Counted from the stretch's first letter, positions 8,315-18,414 are shown. The stretch is 64,000 bases of DNA from Pseudomonadota bacterium (GCA_038533575.1 JBCAYL010000003.1:62001-126000), one strand, 5' to 3'. Made by a program: numbers and translations. Notes: generated by a model not told the origin, from the letters alone.

Positions 8315-9292
8315 ATGAAATCCCTTCCCCTTCTCGCAGGACTGGCACTCGGCACCGCAGCAGCGGCAGACACCCCCGTGCTCACCGTCTACACCTATGA
8401 CAGCTTCGTCACCGATTGGGGTCCGGGCCCCGCGGTGGAGGAAGCATTCGAGGCCACGTGCGATTGCGATCTGCAGTTCGTCGGCGCGGGCGACGGCGCG
8501 GCGCTCCTGGGCCGCATCCGGCTCGAAGGCGCGCGCTCGGAGGCCGATGTTGTGCTCGGGCTCGATACCAACCTCACCGCCGCCGCGGCGGAGACCGGCC
8601 TTTTTGCGCCGCACGGAGTTACGGCGGAGTACGACCTGCCCATCGCATTCGACGATCCACTCTTCGTGCCCTTCGATTGGGGCTTTTTCGCCTTCGTCGG
8701 CAATGTGGACGGCCCCGCGCCGGAGAGCTTCACCGACCTCGCCACGTCCGATGCCCGCATCGTCATCCAGGACCCGCGCTCCTCGACGCCGGGGCTAGGG
8801 CTGCTCCTTTGGGTCGACAGTGTCTACGGCGAGGATGCGCCTGCCCTCTGGGAGGGTCTCGAGGACAACATCGTCACCGTCACCCGAGGCTGGTCCGAAG
8901 CCTACGGCCTCTTCCTCGAAGGCGAGGCGGACCTCGTGCTGAGTTACACGACCTCGCCCGCCTATCATCTCATTGCTGAAGACGATGCCTCCAAGCGCGC
9001 GCTTCCCTTCGCGGAGGGGCATTACATGCAGGTCGAGGTGGCGGGGAAGCTGGCGAGCTCCGATGTGCCTGATCTCGCCGATGAGTTCCTCGCGTTCATG
9101 GTCTCCGATGCCTTCCAATCGGTGATCCCGACGACGAACTGGATGTATCCCGCCGTGACGCCGGAGGCCGGGCTGCCAGACGGCTTCGAGACGCTCATGA
9201 CACCGGATACCGCGCTGCTCCTGCCCGCTGCCGAGGCCCCCGCCGCACGGGAAGCGGCGCTTGAGATATGGCTCGAGGCGCTGTCGCAGTAA
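8315..9292 (+). CDS. thiB: Thiamine ABC transporter, periplasmic binding protein
   Basis: The 325-residue product has a signal peptide (MKSLPLLAGLALGTAAAAD) and then the ThiB-like solute-binding fold, opening LTVYTYDSFVTDWGPGP. It also has DVVLGLDTN and SYTTSPAYH, as in ThiB proteins that bind thiamine, TMP or TPP. GGAGGA lies 4 nt before the ATG at 8315, which is preferred to the codon at 8303. It follows the TPP riboswitch directly, and the stop overlaps thiP by 25 nt. The riboswitch is independent support for the thiamine assignment. Confidence 0.92.
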   Translation: MKSLPLLAGLALGTAAAADTPVLTVYTYDSFVTDWGPGPAVEEAFEATCDCDLQFVGAGDGAALLGRIRLEGARSEADVVLGLDTNLTAAAAETGLFAPHGVTAEYDLPIAFDDPLFVPFDWGFFAFVGNVDGPAPESFTDLATSDARIVIQDPRSSTPGLGLLLWVDSVYGEDAPALWEGLEDNIVTVTRGWSEAYGLFLEGEADLVLSYTTSPAYHLIAEDDASKRALPFAEGHYMQVEVAGKLASSDVPDLADEFLAFMVSDAFQSVIPTTNWMYPAVTPEAGLPDGFETLMTPDTALLLPAAEAPAAREAALEIWLEALSQ

Positions 9293-10842
9293 GCCCCGTG
9301 CGGGCGCTGGCAGGCGGGGCGGCGGCGGCGTTCCTGCTCGCGCTCACGCTGGGGACCCTCGGGGCCGTGGCGTGGCGCGCAGACGGTCTTTCGGGCCTCG
9401 GTGCGGCGGATTGGGCCGCGATCCGCTTCACACTGGGGCAGGCGCTCGTCTCGGCGGCGCTTTCTGTGCTGCTGGCCGTGCCCGTCGCGCGCGCCCTTGG
9501 GCGGCGGCGCTTCCCCGGCCGGAGCCTTGTCGTCGCGCTGCTCGGCGCGCCTTTTATCCTCCCGGTCATCGTTGCCGTTTTCGGGCTCATCGCCGTCTTT
9601 GGGCGGGCCGGGTTGCTCAACCAGGCGAGTGCGGCCCTCGGCCTGCCGGAGCTCGCGATCTACGGGCCCCAGGGCGTCATCCTCGCCCATGTCTTCTTCA
9701 ATATGCCGCTGGCCACGCGCTTTCTCCTGCAAGGCTGGCTTGGCATTCCCGCCGAGCAGTTCCGCCTCGCCGCGAGCCTCGGTTTCACGCCCGCGGCCGT
9801 GGCGCGGTACCTCGAATGGCCCATGCTGCGCGCGGTGGTGCCCGGCGCCTTCCTCGCGATCTTCCTAATCTGTTTGACCTCCTTTGCCGTGGCGCTCGCC
9901 GTGGGCGGGGGGCCGCGGGCGACGACGATCGAGCTCCGCATCTACGAGCTCTTCCGCTTTGACTTTGCCCTCGGGGACGCGGCGCTTCTCGGCCTCGTGC
10001 AATTCGCGGTCTGCGCGGTGGCGGCCCTCGTGGCGGGGCTCGTGACCGTGCCGAAGGTGGCCATGGCCGGGCTCGATGGCGTGGCGGCGCGGTGGGATGC
10101 CCGTGGCGCGTGGCTGCGCGTGCAGGACAACGCGGTGATCTGCCTGGCCTGCGCCTTCCTCCTCTTGCCCATGGGGATTGTCGTGCTCCGTGGTGTGCCG
10201 TTCGTGGCCGCGCTTCCCACGTCGGTCTGGCAGGCGGCGGGTGCCTCGCTCGTCGTCGCATTATTCTCAACGCTGCTTGCGCTGGCCCTGTCGCTCTCGC
10301 TCGCGCTCTGGGTGGCCCGCGGCGGACGCGCCGCGCGGATCGGGGGAGATATCATCTCGGGCCTCGCGCTGACAGCCTCGCCGCTCGTCATGGGGACGGG
10401 GCTCTTCATCCTGCTCTTTGGCTGGACGAGCCCACAGGCCCTCGCACTTCCGGTCACGGCGCTCGTTAATGCGGCGATCACCGTGCCTTTCACATTGCGC
10501 GTCCTTGCTCCCGCCGTGGCCGACATTGAGGAGGCCTATGGCAAGCTAGCCGCCTCCCTCGGGCTGACGGGCTGGGCGCTCCTGCGCCGCGTGATCCTGC
10601 CGCGGTTGCGTCGGCCGCTGGGCTTTTCCGCGGGGCTCGCGGCGGCGCTCAGCATGGGAGATCTCGGCGTGATCGCGCTCTTTTCTGCGCCGGAGACGGA
10701 GACGCTCCCGCTTGCCATGTACCGCCTGATGGCCGCCTACCGTACGGACCTCGCCGCCGGAGCCGGGCTCGTGCTGGTGGTCTTGAGCTTCGGGCTGTTC
10801 TACGCGCTCGACCGGGGAGGGCGCGCCGATGTTGACGCTTGA
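9268..10842 (+). CDS. thiP: Thiamine ABC transporter, fused permease
   Basis: The 524-residue inner-membrane protein has about twelve hydrophobic segments in two homologous halves. Each half carries a binding-protein-dependent permease motif that contacts the ATPase: EQFRLAASLGFTPAA in the first half, and EEAYGKLAASLGLTGWA, seen as YGKLAASLG, in the second. This duplicated layout is characteristic of ThiP and related iron permeases, and the riboswitch settles the substrate. The start overlaps the end of thiB by 25 nt and the stop overlaps thiQ by 14 nt, which indicates translational coupling. Confidence 0.92.
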   Translation: MARGAVAVSPVRALAGGAAAAFLLALTLGTLGAVAWRADGLSGLGAADWAAIRFTLGQALVSAALSVLLAVPVARALGRRRFPGRSLVVALLGAPFILPVIVAVFGLIAVFGRAGLLNQASAALGLPELAIYGPQGVILAHVFFNMPLATRFLLQGWLGIPAEQFRLAASLGFTPAAVARYLEWPMLRAVVPGAFLAIFLICLTSFAVALAVGGGPRATTIELRIYELFRFDFALGDAALLGLVQFAVCAVAALVAGLVTVPKVAMAGLDGVAARWDARGAWLRVQDNAVICLACAFLLLPMGIVVLRGVPFVAALPTSVWQAAGASLVVALFSTLLALALSLSLALWVARGGRAARIGGDIISGLALTASPLVMGTGLFILLFGWTSPQALALPVTALVNAAITVPFTLRVLAPAVADIEEAYGKLAASLGLTGWALLRRVILPRLRRPLGFSAGLAAALSMGDLGVIALFSAPETETLPLAMYRLMAAYRTDLAAGAGLVLVVLSFGLFYALDRGGRADVDA

Positions 10843-11521
10843 AGAGGTCCGTTTCGCGCGGGAGGGGTTCACGCTCGATGCCGATCTCAGCCTGCCGCCG
10901 GGTACGCGTGCGGCGGTGCTGGGCCCGTCGGGCGGTGGGAAGTCCACGCTGCTTGATCTCATTGCCGGGTTCGAGGCGCCGGCTGCGGGCCGCGTGACGT
11001 GGAACGGGGAGAATCTCGGCGGCGCGGCGCCGGGAGAACGCCCTGTCTCGATCCTCTTTCAGGAGGGCAATCTCTTTCCGCATCTGACGCTTTTCGAGAA
11101 TACGGCGCTGGGCCTCGATCCGCGGCTGAAGCTCTCGGGGGATCACCGCGCGCAGGTGAACGCGATGCTGGGCGACGTGGGCCTTGGCGGGCTTGAGGCC
11201 CGCAAGCCCGGCGCGCTTTCCGGCGGGCAGCGGGCGCGGGCGGCGCTGGCGCGGGTTTTTCTGAGGGCGCGGCCCGTGCTCTTGCTCGATGAGGCGTTTT
11301 CGGCGCTCGGGCCGGCGCTAAAGAGTGAAATGTTCGATCTCTTGGACCGATTGGTGACGGTCGAGACCGTCCTCCTCATGGTTACGCACGATCCCGAGGA
11401 AGCGACGCGGATGTCAGAGATCGTGGTGGTGGATGACGGATGTGTGGCTCCGCCGGAGCCCAGCGGCCCACTCTTGGCGAACCCTCCGCCCGGGCTGAGC
11501 GCGTATCTGGGGAAGAGGTAG
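10829..11521 (+). CDS. thiQ: Thiamine ABC transporter, ATP-binding protein
   Basis: The 230-residue ATPase powers thiamine import. It has Walker A GPSGGGKST, a Q-loop in LFQEGNLFPHLT, the ABC signature [14 protein letters not shown] and Walker B VLLLDEAFSALGP, followed by the switch histidine in MVTHD. It overlaps thiP and is the last gene of the riboswitch-controlled operon. The D-loop region reads SALGP rather than the common SALDP, a minor deviation. No strong plus-strand terminator follows. The hairpin at 11581 is better placed for the convergent bc1 operon. Confidence 0.92.
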   Translation: MLTLEEVRFAREGFTLDADLSLPPGTRAAVLGPSGGGKSTLLDLIAGFEAPAAGRVTWNGENLGGAAPGERPVSILFQEGNLFPHLTLFENTALGLDPRLKLSGDHRAQVNAMLGDVGLGGLEARKPGALSGGQRARAALARVFLRARPVLLLDEAFSALGPALKSEMFDLLDRLVTVETVLLMVTHDPEEATRMSEIVVVDDGCVAPPEPSGPLLANPPPGLSAYLGKR

Positions 11522-11573
11522 AGGCCCTGGATCAGGTCCGGGGCGGGCCATCCCAAAGGGCAGCGACGCATGC

Positions 11574-11607
11574 AAAGAAAAAGGCCCCGGCTATGAGCCG
11601 GGGCCTT
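11574..11607 (-). terminator. Terminator of the cytochrome bc1 operon
   Basis: A perfect 12-bp stem (AAGGCCCCGGCT at 11581-11592 with its complement at 11596-11607) encloses a 3-nt loop. Read on the minus strand it is followed by TTTTTC, so it ends petABC. On the plus strand only GTT follows, so it may stop thiQ transcripts weakly. Confidence 0.88.
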
Positions 11608-11626
11608 GTTAAATCTGAGATGCAGA

Positions 11627-12442
11627 TCACTCCGCGGGCGTCTGGCCCTGCTTCTTCGCCCGTGCCTTCACCGGGGCCCAGAGGCGCTTGTTGGTGAAGT
11701 AGAGGAGCGTGGCCAGGACGCCGAGGAAGATCACTGCCGCGAGGCCGGACTGCTTGCGCGCCATCATCTTGGGCTCTGCGGCCCAGGTGAGGAACGCTGC
11801 CACGTCGAGCGCTTGTTGCTCGATAGTTGCCTCGGTGCCGTCCTCGTAGAAGACGTCGTCGCCCCAGAGCGGCTGCGACATTGCGAAGTAGCCGCCATAG
11901 GCGGTGTTTTCGTAGAGGAAGACGCCCGCCTCTTCCTTGTCGCCGCCGGTATAGCCAGTCAGCAGGGAGGCGATGTATTCCGGGCCGCCCATGCCGTTGA
12001 AGAGCTGCGCCATGCCGGTGCCGTAGGGGCCAGAGAAGCCAGCGCGGGCTTTGGCCATCAGCGACAAGTCCGGTGCGTTCGACACGAGGCCTTCGGGGAA
12101 GTTGTCGTTCGGCGTGGCGGGGCGGAAATCGCCTTCGCCATCAAAGAGCGTCGGATCCCAAATCTCGTAGAACTCGGCATAGGCGCGAACCTGCTCCATC
12201 GGCAGTTCCGGGCCGCCTGGATCGGCGAGCGTGCGGATCGGCACGAACTTCATGCCGTGGCAGTTGGAGCAGACCTCGGTGTAGACCTGCAGGCCCCGCT
12301 GGAGCTGCTGCTGGTCAAAGGTGCCAAACGGGCCCTCGAAGGAGAACTCGTAGTTGATCACCTCGCCCGCCGCGCCAGCGGCGTGGGCGCCGCCAGCGAG
12401 TCCGAGCGCGAGGGCTGCGGAGAGGGTCAGTTGCTTGAACAT
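11627..12442 (-). CDS. petC: Cytochrome c1 of the bc1 complex
   Basis: The 271-residue protein carries electrons from the Rieske centre to cytochrome c in the periplasm. It has a Sec signal ([21 protein letters not shown]), a heme c site CSNCH near residue 60 and a C-terminal membrane anchor ([18 protein letters not shown]). A family motif follows the heme site as [16 protein letters not shown]. It begins 13 bp after cytochrome b, in the usual fbcFBC order. The start at 12442 gives the signal peptide, and the frame extending to 12508 runs into petB and is not used. Confidence 0.95.
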   Translation of the reverse strand: MFKQLTLSAALALGLAGGAHAAGAAGEVINYEFSFEGPFGTFDQQQLQRGLQVYTEVCSNCHGMKFVPIRTLADPGGPELPMEQVRAYAEFYEIWDPTLFDGEGDFRPATPNDNFPEGLVSNAPDLSLMAKARAGFSGPYGTGMAQLFNGMGGPEYIASLLTGYTGGDKEEAGVFLYENTAYGGYFAMSQPLWGDDVFYEDGTEATIEQQALDVAAFLTWAAEPKMMARKQSGLAAVIFLGVLATLLYFTNKRLWAPVKARAKKQGQTPAE

Positions 12443-12455
12443 ACTTGTCTGTTCC

Positions 12456-13802
12456 TTACTCGGCCGGAGTTGCCACGCCGGCGGGCGTGGAGCCCGAGAT
12501 CTTGGCATACTTGGCGTTGAAGTCGTCCTCGATGGTGGCCGGCGGTGCCGTCGGCTTCTCGATGAGGCCGAGGAGCGGCAGGATCACCAGGAAGTAGGCG
12601 AACCAGTAGGTCGACCCGAGGAGCGAAAGGTTGGCATAGATCGGTTCCGCGGGCATCGCGCCGAGCCACATCAGGAAGATGAAGTCCACGACGAGCACCC
12701 AGAAGGCGATCTTGAACATCGGGCGATAGCGGCCGGAGCGCACCGTGGAGGTGTCGAGCCAGGGCGCGAGCGCCATGACCACGATCGCGCCAAACATCGC
12801 GAGCACGCCGAAGAAGTCCGCCGTGATGATGCCGCCGGTGATCCAGTTCACACCCATCACGAGCCACACGTCCGGCGTGAAGGCGCGCAGGATCGCGTAG
12901 AACGGCAGGAAGTACCATTCGGGCACGATGTGCGCGGGCGTCGCCAGCGGGTTGGCCTCGATGTAGTTGTCCGGGTGGCCGAGATAGTTCGGCATGAAGC
13001 CGACCACGGCGAAGAACACCAGGAGCACGATGGCCATCGCGTAGAGATCCTTGATGACGAAGTAGGGCCAGAACGGGAGCGTGTCGCGCTCGGCTTCTTC
13101 CTTCGAGGTGCGGCGCACTTCGACACCGGTCGGGTTGTTGTTGCCCGTGGTGTGGAAGGCCCAGATGTGCACCATCACGAGGCCCGCGATGATGAACGGC
13201 ATCAGGTAATGCAGCGAGAAGAAGCGGTTGAGCGCCGCCTGGCCCACTGCCGGTGCGCCGAGGAGCCATGTTTGCAGCGCCTCACCGATAAAGGGCACCG
13301 TGCCGAAGAGGCCGGTGATCACGGCGGTCCCGTGGAACGACATCTGGCCCCAGGGCAGAACGTAGCCCATGAAGGCCGTGCCCATCATCAGGAGATAGAT
13401 GAGCATGCCGATGATCCAGGTGACCTCGCGCGGCGCCTTGTAGGAGCCGTAGTAGAGGCCGCGGAAGATGTGCGCGTAGACCGCGATGAAGAAGAGCGAC
13501 GCGCCGTTCATGTGCAGGTAGCGGATCATGTGGCCGCCGTTCACGTTGCGCATGATGTGCTCAACGGAGGCAAACGCCATGTCCACATGGGGCACGTAGT
13601 GCATCACGAGGACGACGCCGGTGATGATCTGCAGCGCCAGCGTGAAGGTAAGCACGATGCCCCAGATCCACATCCAGTTCAGGTTCTTGGGCGTGGGGAT
13701 CATGATGGTGTCATAGAGAAGCCCGATGATCGGCAGGCGCTTGGCCATGCCTTTCTCGAAATTGGACTTCGGTTCGTAATGGTCGTGGGGAATTCCGGAC
13801 AT
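12456..13802 (-). CDS. petB: Cytochrome b of the bc1 complex
   Basis: The 448-residue membrane subunit binds both b hemes and forms the Qo and Qi quinone sites. Conserved marks are [21 protein letters not shown] (seen as [13 protein letters not shown]), [17 protein letters not shown] and the Qo-site PEWY in [13 protein letters not shown]. The paired heme histidines lie in segments 2 and 4. The start at 13802 gives [18 protein letters not shown]. The frame extending to 13940 would run into the Rieske gene and is not used. It lies 11 bp after petA and 13 bp before petC. Confidence 0.95.
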   Translation of the reverse strand: MSGIPHDHYEPKSNFEKGMAKRLPIIGLLYDTIMIPTPKNLNWMWIWGIVLTFTLALQIITGVVLVMHYVPHVDMAFASVEHIMRNVNGGHMIRYLHMNGASLFFIAVYAHIFRGLYYGSYKAPREVTWIIGMLIYLLMMGTAFMGYVLPWGQMSFHGTAVITGLFGTVPFIGEALQTWLLGAPAVGQAALNRFFSLHYLMPFIIAGLVMVHIWAFHTTGNNNPTGVEVRRTSKEEAERDTLPFWPYFVIKDLYAMAIVLLVFFAVVGFMPNYLGHPDNYIEANPLATPAHIVPEWYFLPFYAILRAFTPDVWLVMGVNWITGGIITADFFGVLAMFGAIVVMALAPWLDTSTVRSGRYRPMFKIAFWVLVVDFIFLMWLGAMPAEPIYANLSLLGSTYWFAYFLVILPLLGLIEKPTAPPATIEDDFNAKYAKISGSTPAGVATPAE

Positions 13803-13813
13803 GGTTTCTCCTC

Positions 13814-14386
13814 TTAACCGAGCTCGATTGTGACGTCGTCGACGAAGATTGCGGGCGGCACGGGCAGGTTCTGCGGCGCGGGCCCGCGCCGGATGCGACC
13901 GGCCGTGTCGTAGTGAGAGCCGTGGCAGGGGCAGAACCAACCGCCAAAGTCACCGGCATTGCCGAGCGGCACGCAACCCAAGTGGGTGCACACGCCCATC
14001 TGCACGAGCCATTCGCCCGTGTCGTCGAGGGCGCGGTTTGCATCGGATGCATCCGAGGTGGAGTCGATGTTCTCGTTGCGCGCGACGGGATCGGGCAGAT
14101 CGTCGATCGACACGGCACGCGCCTCTTCGATCTCCTCCGGCGTGCGCCGACGGATGAAGACAGGCTTGCCCTGCCAAAGCACCGTCATCTGCGAACCTTC
14201 GCTGAGCGCGCTCACATCCACGCGGATCTGCGCGAGGGCGAGCACGTCTGCCGACGGGTTCATCTGGTTGATGAGCGGCCATACCGCCGCCCCAACGCCC
14301 ACGGCGCCAGCACCGGCGGTGGCGTAGTAGATAAAGTCTCTCCGGCCGGTATCGTGGCCCTCGAGGTCGTCCTCAGGATTTGACAA
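13814..14386 (-). CDS. petA: Rieske iron-sulfur subunit of the bc1 complex (TTG start)
   Basis: The 190-residue subunit holds the 2Fe-2S cluster that takes electrons from ubiquinol. The cluster motifs CTHLGC and CPCHGSHYD are intact. The N-terminus has a twin-arginine membrane anchor, [17 protein letters not shown], typical of Tat-dependent Rieske proteins. No ATG or GTG precedes the conserved [15 protein letters not shown] opening. A TTG at 14386 has a strong AGGAGGG 6 nt upstream and gives the expected family length, so this is the start. It is the first gene of the operon and its promoter should lie between 14400 and the divergent gene at 14669. Confidence 0.94.
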   Translation of the reverse strand: MSNPEDDLEGHDTGRRDFIYYATAGAGAVGVGAAVWPLINQMNPSADVLALAQIRVDVSALSEGSQMTVLWQGKPVFIRRRTPEEIEEARAVSIDDLPDPVARNENIDSTSDASDANRALDDTGEWLVQMGVCTHLGCVPLGNAGDFGGWFCPCHGSHYDTAGRIRRGPAPQNLPVPPAIFVDDVTIELG

Positions 14387-14392
14387 CCCTAT

Positions 14393-14399
14393 CCCTCCT
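14393..14399 (-). promoter_or_regulatory. Ribosome-binding site that fixes the TTG start of petA
   Basis: AGGAGGG on the minus strand lies 6 nt before the TTG codon of the Rieske gene. It is the strongest argument for this non-ATG start. Confidence 0.8.
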
Positions 14400-14668
14400 G
14401 TTCGCTGCGCAGGCCGCGTGAGCGGCGCGTGGCAATGGAATCGCGGCGCGGGGTTGCCCCCTCGCAAATCACGCGCTTTGTAACGATTTAGGCCGGGTGG
14501 TCCAGCGGACAATCCCGCGCACTTGCCTTCAATTAAATGCGTACTAGCACTGCCTTTTCGGGCGCGCTGGGGCCGCTTTATTGCCGGGCGCGGGCCTTCT
14601 TGGCAAGCGCACGTTGCAACCGCCGCCCAGCCCGCTATCCATGGAAACACCGAAGTCAGGAGATCGTC

Positions 14669-15331
14669 ATGCGCCGCTCTGCCCTTTCCGCCCTTGCCCT
14701 CGCCGCCGTTCTGAGCCCCGCCGTCGCGCAGGCAGAATGGGAGCTCAGCGTCTATCTTGGCTATCAGACGGCACCACATTCCGACGTGGAAGGGACGATC
14801 TCGGGCGCGCCCTTCGAGGAGTTTGTGGCCTGGGAGGGGCGTTCCTTCGAGAACCCAATCTATTACGGCTTCCGTGCCACCAACTGGCTCAACGACACCA
14901 CCGGCTGGGGCGTGGAGCTCAACCACGCCAAGGTCTACGCCTCCGACGAGGACCTCGCGGATCTGGGCTTCACGGATCTCGAATTCTCCGACGGCCTCAA
15001 CTTTCTGACGGTCAACTACATGCGCCGCTTCCCCGATCAGTTCAGCGGCGCCTTCGCGGCCTTTACGCCCTATGTCGGTGCGGGCGCGGGCCTCGCCATT
15101 CCCCATGTGGACGTGTCCGACGGATCATCGACAACCTTCGAATACCAGCTCACCGGGCCTGCCGTGGTCTGGATGGCGGGCGCGTCCTACCCCCTGACAG
15201 AGAGCTTCTCGGGCTTCGTGGAGTACAAGGGCTCGTTCAGCTCCAACACTGCCGATCTCGAGGGCGGCGGGGAACTCCGCACCGACATCATAACCAACGC
15301 GTTGAATTTCGGCGTGAGCTACAGCTTCTAG
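14669..15331 (+). CDS. Outer-membrane beta-barrel protein (lipid A oxidase-like)
   Basis: The 220-residue product has a Sec signal ([22 protein letters not shown]), then [17 protein letters not shown] and alternating amphipathic strands. It ends GVSYSF with the terminal phenylalanine typical of outer-membrane barrels. The opening and length recall proteins annotated as LpxQ-type lipid A oxidases in this group, which oxidise a lipid A glucosamine. That is from memory and uncertain. It is divergent from the bc1 operon. The ATG has CAGGAGAT upstream, and the longer frame starting at 14537 lies in the promoter region. Confidence 0.72.
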   Translation: MRRSALSALALAAVLSPAVAQAEWELSVYLGYQTAPHSDVEGTISGAPFEEFVAWEGRSFENPIYYGFRATNWLNDTTGWGVELNHAKVYASDEDLADLGFTDLEFSDGLNFLTVNYMRRFPDQFSGAFAAFTPYVGAGAGLAIPHVDVSDGSSTTFEYQLTGPAVVWMAGASYPLTESFSGFVEYKGSFSSNTADLEGGGELRTDIITNALNFGVSYSF

Positions 15332-15338
15332 GCGACGC

Positions 15339-15944
15339 CTAGCCGGAGGGAGCGGTGGCCTCCATGGCGGGCCGCGTCGCGAAGCTCTCGTACCACGCCG
15401 CAAGGGCGGGGCGCCCCGCGCGCCAGTCGCGGTGCGGATGGCGGAAATCGATGTAGCCCAGCGCGCAGGCCACCGCGATCTGGCCCATGTGGAGCGGCCC
15501 GTGGAGGTGGGACATCCAGCGCGCTTCGAGCGCATCGAGCGTGCGGCGCGCCTTTTCCCACTGGGCCTCGATCCAGGTCTCCGATTGTTCGCTCTCCGGG
15601 CGCACGCGCCGCTCATAGACCATGAGCACCGCCGCCTCCGCGATGCCGTGCCCTGTGGCCTCGAGCGTCAGCACCTCCCATTCCCGCGCCTCCGGGTAGA
15701 GCGCAACCCCGCCAAGCCGTGCGAAGTAGCGGCATATGACGCGGCTGTCGTAGAGCGCGCCGCCATCGTCGCGGGTGAGAACCGGGATCTTGCCGAGGGG
15801 ATTGGAGGCCGCCACCGCGGCCGCGGTATTCACCGGGGACGTGGCCACAGGCGTCAGCGTGACTTGGTCAATGACGCCCGCCTCGTGGGCCGCAACCACC
15901 GCCATGCGCACGAAGGGCGAGGCGGGGGACTGCGTGAGCTCCAT
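15339..15944 (-). CDS. Glutathione S-transferase family protein
   Basis: This 201-residue product has the thioredoxin-like N-terminal domain of GSTs. The substrate region reads NPLGKIPVLTRDDGGALYDSRVICRY, seen as NPLGKIPVL then DSRVICRYF, where the Pro and the Ser of the DSR motif bind glutathione. The helical C-terminal domain includes IAVACALGYIDFR. The substrate is not predictable. A GTG at 15950 is an alternative start two codons upstream. The preceding gene's stop overlaps or abuts this region, so the two minus-strand genes are probably co-transcribed. Confidence 0.85.
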   Translation of the reverse strand: MELTQSPASPFVRMAVVAAHEAGVIDQVTLTPVATSPVNTAAAVAASNPLGKIPVLTRDDGGALYDSRVICRYFARLGGVALYPEAREWEVLTLEATGHGIAEAAVLMVYERRVRPESEQSETWIEAQWEKARRTLDALEARWMSHLHGPLHMGQIAVACALGYIDFRHPHRDWRAGRPALAAWYESFATRPAMEATAPSG

Positions 15945-15949
15945 GGCCA

Positions 15950-16231
15950 CTAGGGGACCCGCCGCAGACGCATGCGCCCCATGGCGGCGACGTCGATCTC
16001 GACGGCGGGGCCACGGGTGCCGAGGCGCACCACGCGACGGAACCGCCCGGTGGCGTTCACCTGCTCGGCGTCGCGGCGCGTCTCGAGCCCTTCCTCGACG
16101 GTGTCGAGCGTGTCCTCCACGCGCTGGTCGCGGCGTAGCTTGGGGATCGCGCGAGCTGCCGCGTAGCCCGCGAGAGCCACGGCGCCGTAGCGGATCACGA
16201 CCGCGCCGATGGGTGCCAAGGGTATCGCCAT
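15950..16231 (-). CDS. Small hypothetical protein with N-terminal hydrophobic segment
   Basis: The 93-residue product starts MAIPLAPIGAVVIRYGAVALAGYA, a likely single membrane helix or amphipathic anchor. A charged region follows (RRDQRVEDTLDTVEEGLETRRD), then a basic, strand-like end. An excellent AGGAGGTGACG site lies just upstream of the ATG at 16231, and the longer frame to 16294 lacks one. It resembles small conserved alphaproteobacterial proteins of unknown function. Its stop codon touches the start of the GST gene. Confidence 0.72.
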   Translation of the reverse strand: MAIPLAPIGAVVIRYGAVALAGYAAARAIPKLRRDQRVEDTLDTVEEGLETRRDAEQVNATGRFRRVVRLGTRGPAVEIDVAAMGRMRLRRVP

Positions 16232-16315
16232 GTCGTCACCTCCTGCCCTTCTACATAGCCATGGCCGCGCGAAACGCCCAGCATGCAATGGCACAAAGAT
16301 CTTCGCGCGCCGCCT

Positions 16316-17581
16316 TCAGGCGGCAAGAAGAGACTTGTCGGTGCACCCCTCGATCCGCACCTGCCGGATCTCGCCCACCGGCTGGTCGGTGGTGAAATGG
16401 ACCTCCGCGAAATGCTCTGTACGCCCCATGCGCGGGCTCTCGAGGAGCACGTCGCGCTCGATGCCCACTTGCGCCGCCAGATGCGCCTGCGCCGCCTCTG
16501 CACCCTTCGCGCGCAGTCGTGCGGCCCGCTCCTTGATGGCGCGTCCATCCACCTGCGGCATCCGCGCGGCGGGCGTGCCGGGCCGCGGCGAGTAGGGAAA
16601 GACATGCAGCCAGGAGAGGTGACAATGATCGACGAGGGCGAGCGAATTCTTGAAATGCGCCTCCGTCTCGGTGGGAAAGCCCGCGATGATATCGGCGCCG
16701 AAGGTGATCCCTGGCCTCATGCGCCGCGCCTCCTCGCAGAACCGGATCGCATCCTCGCTCAAGTGCCGGCGTTTCATGCGCTTCAGGATCAGGTCGTCTC
16801 CGTGCTGGAGCGACAGGTGGAGATGGGGCATGAGCCGGGGCTCGGTGGCGATAACCTCCATGAGCGCCTCGTCCACCTCGATCGAATCCATGGAGGAGAT
16901 ACGGAGCCGCGGCAGGTCGGGCACGAGCTTGAGGATGCGCCGCACCAAATCGCCGAGCTTGGGCGTGGCGGGTAGGTCCGCGCCCCAGCTCGTCATATCG
17001 ACGCCCGTGAGCACCACTTCGTTGAAGCCCCGATCCACCAGCCGCTTGACCTGCTCGACCACGACGCCCGCGGGGACGGAGCGGGAATTTCCCCGGCCGA
17101 ATGGGATGATGCAGAAAGTGCAACGGTGATCGCAGCCGTTCTGCACCTGCACGTAGGCCCGGCTCCGCGTGCCGAAGCCGTCAATCAGGTGCCCGGCGGT
17201 CTCGGTGACGGACATGATATCGTTGACCTGCACGCGCTCGGTGTCGCCCGTCGAGAGAAGCGACCACGTGTCCGCCTTCATCTTCTCGTCATTGCCGATG
17301 ACGTGGTCGACCTCGTGCATGGCTGCAAAGCCCGCCGCATCCACCTGCGCGCCGCAGCCGGTGACGATGATCTTCGCCTCCGGGTTCTCCCGCCGGCGCT
17401 TGCGGATGTCCTGCCTTGCCTTGCGGATCGCCTCCTGCGTCACCGCGCAGGTGTTGATGACGACGGCATCCCCGAGCCCCGCCGCGGCGGCGAGCTCGCC
17501 CATGGCGGCGGTCTCGTAGGCGTTGAGCCGGCAGCCGTGGTTCGAGAAGACCGGCGCGTTCAGGGTTGGGATCTTGGTCAT
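16316..17581 (-). CDS. mtaB: tRNA (N6-threonylcarbamoyladenosine37) methylthiotransferase
   Basis: The 421-residue radical-SAM enzyme adds a methylthio group to t6A37 in tRNA. The N-terminal UPF0004 domain has its three auxiliary-cluster cysteines in [21 protein letters not shown] and VTGCGAQ. The radical SAM motif is [15 protein letters not shown] near residue 155. MiaB and RimO relatives differ: the NHGCRLN opening and the lack of a clear long TRAM domain fit MtaB. The start overlaps the stop of dapF by 4 nt (ATGA), so translation is coupled. Confidence 0.9.
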   Translation of the reverse strand: MTKIPTLNAPVFSNHGCRLNAYETAAMGELAAAAGLGDAVVINTCAVTQEAIRKARQDIRKRRRENPEAKIIVTGCGAQVDAAGFAAMHEVDHVIGNDEKMKADTWSLLSTGDTERVQVNDIMSVTETAGHLIDGFGTRSRAYVQVQNGCDHRCTFCIIPFGRGNSRSVPAGVVVEQVKRLVDRGFNEVVLTGVDMTSWGADLPATPKLGDLVRRILKLVPDLPRLRISSMDSIEVDEALMEVIATEPRLMPHLHLSLQHGDDLILKRMKRRHLSEDAIRFCEEARRMRPGITFGADIIAGFPTETEAHFKNSLALVDHCHLSWLHVFPYSPRPGTPAARMPQVDGRAIKERAARLRAKGAEAAQAHLAAQVGIERDVLLESPRMGRTEHFAEVHFTTDQPVGEIRQVRIEGCTDKSLLAA

Positions 17582-18414
17582 AGTGCGGCGAGATAGTCCG
17601 CCGTGAGCACCCCGTCGAAGACATGGGCCGTGTCCCCCGTCATCCAGACGCCGTCCTCGCGCCAGTCGATCTCGAGCGTGCCGCCGTCGAGAACGATCTC
17701 GACCTGCCGCCCGGTGAGCCCGCGCCGCGCCGCGGCCACAGCTGTCGCGCAGGAGGAAGAGCCGGAGGCGAGCGTGATGCCAGTGCCCCGCTCCCAGACA
17801 CGCATCCGGATCCGCGTCTCACTTAGGATGGTGGCAAATTGCACATTGGTGCGCTCAGGGAAGAGCGGGTGGTGCTCGATCTCCGGGCCGCGCGCCGCGA
17901 GGTCCACCGCGTCGGCATCGGGCACGAAGAAGGTGCAGTGTGGGTTCCCCATGCCGGTGGCCGCGGGGCCGCCTTCGATGGGGAGGGTGAGCGTCTCCAA
18001 CTCTCGGGCCAGCGGCACGCCCCGCCAGTCGAGCAGCGGGTGTCCCATGTTGACGGCCACGAGGCCGTCGGCGCGGCGCACGGCCTCGAGCCCGCCGCGA
18101 CCGGTCACGTCGATGGAGAGCGCCTCCGCGCCCGTGCGCTCCATCTCCCAGGCCGCGATGCAGCGCGTGGCATTGCCACAGGCTGCCGAGGGGGAGCCAT
18201 CGGCATTGTAGAAAGTGATGGAGATATCGGCGCCGTCTGCCCCGCCGAGGAGCGCGAGCTGGTCGCACCCCACACCGCGATGCCGATCGGCCAGCGCCCT
18301 GACGCGCGCGGCGGCCAGCACGACGTCGCTGCCGCGCCCGTCGATCACGACGAAGTCGTTGCCGAGGCCGTGCATCTTCATGAACGGCAGGGGGGTGATG
18401 CGTGCATCCATCAT
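17578..18414 (-). CDS. dapF: Diaminopimelate epimerase
   Basis: The 278-residue enzyme interconverts LL- and meso-diaminopimelate for lysine and peptidoglycan synthesis. It shows the opening [15 protein letters not shown], the first catalytic cysteine in ACGNATRC, and the second in [10 protein letters not shown]. The second site is usually GSGACA or GSGTCA, so here it has an extra serine but keeps the cysteine. The start is placed at 18414 ([11 protein letters not shown]), and 18411 is equally possible. Upstream codons to 18555 are an unconserved leader. It overlaps mtaB by 4 nt. Confidence 0.93.
   Translation of the reverse strand: MMDARITPLPFMKMHGLGNDFVVIDGRGSDVVLAAARVRALADRHRGVGCDQLALLGGADGADISITFYNADGSPSAACGNATRCIAAWEMERTGAEALSIDVTGRGGLEAVRRADGLVAVNMGHPLLDWRGVPLARELETLTLPIEGGPAATGMGNPHCTFFVPDADAVDLAARGPEIEHHPLFPERTNVQFATILSETRIRMRVWERGTGITLASGSSSCATAVAAARRGLTGRQVEIVLDGGTLEIDWREDGVWMTGDTAHVFDGVLTADYLAAL

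Noticed and set aside
12354-13817. 487-residue plus-strand open frame
   Set aside because: It is antisense to cytochrome b; its composition (His, Arg, Glu, Val) is typical of shadows in GC-rich DNA.
14387-15106. Upstream extension of the Rieske reading frame giving a 430-residue protein
   Set aside because: The extension lies antisense to the beta-barrel gene and has no family similarity; the TTG start with a strong ribosome site explains the gene.
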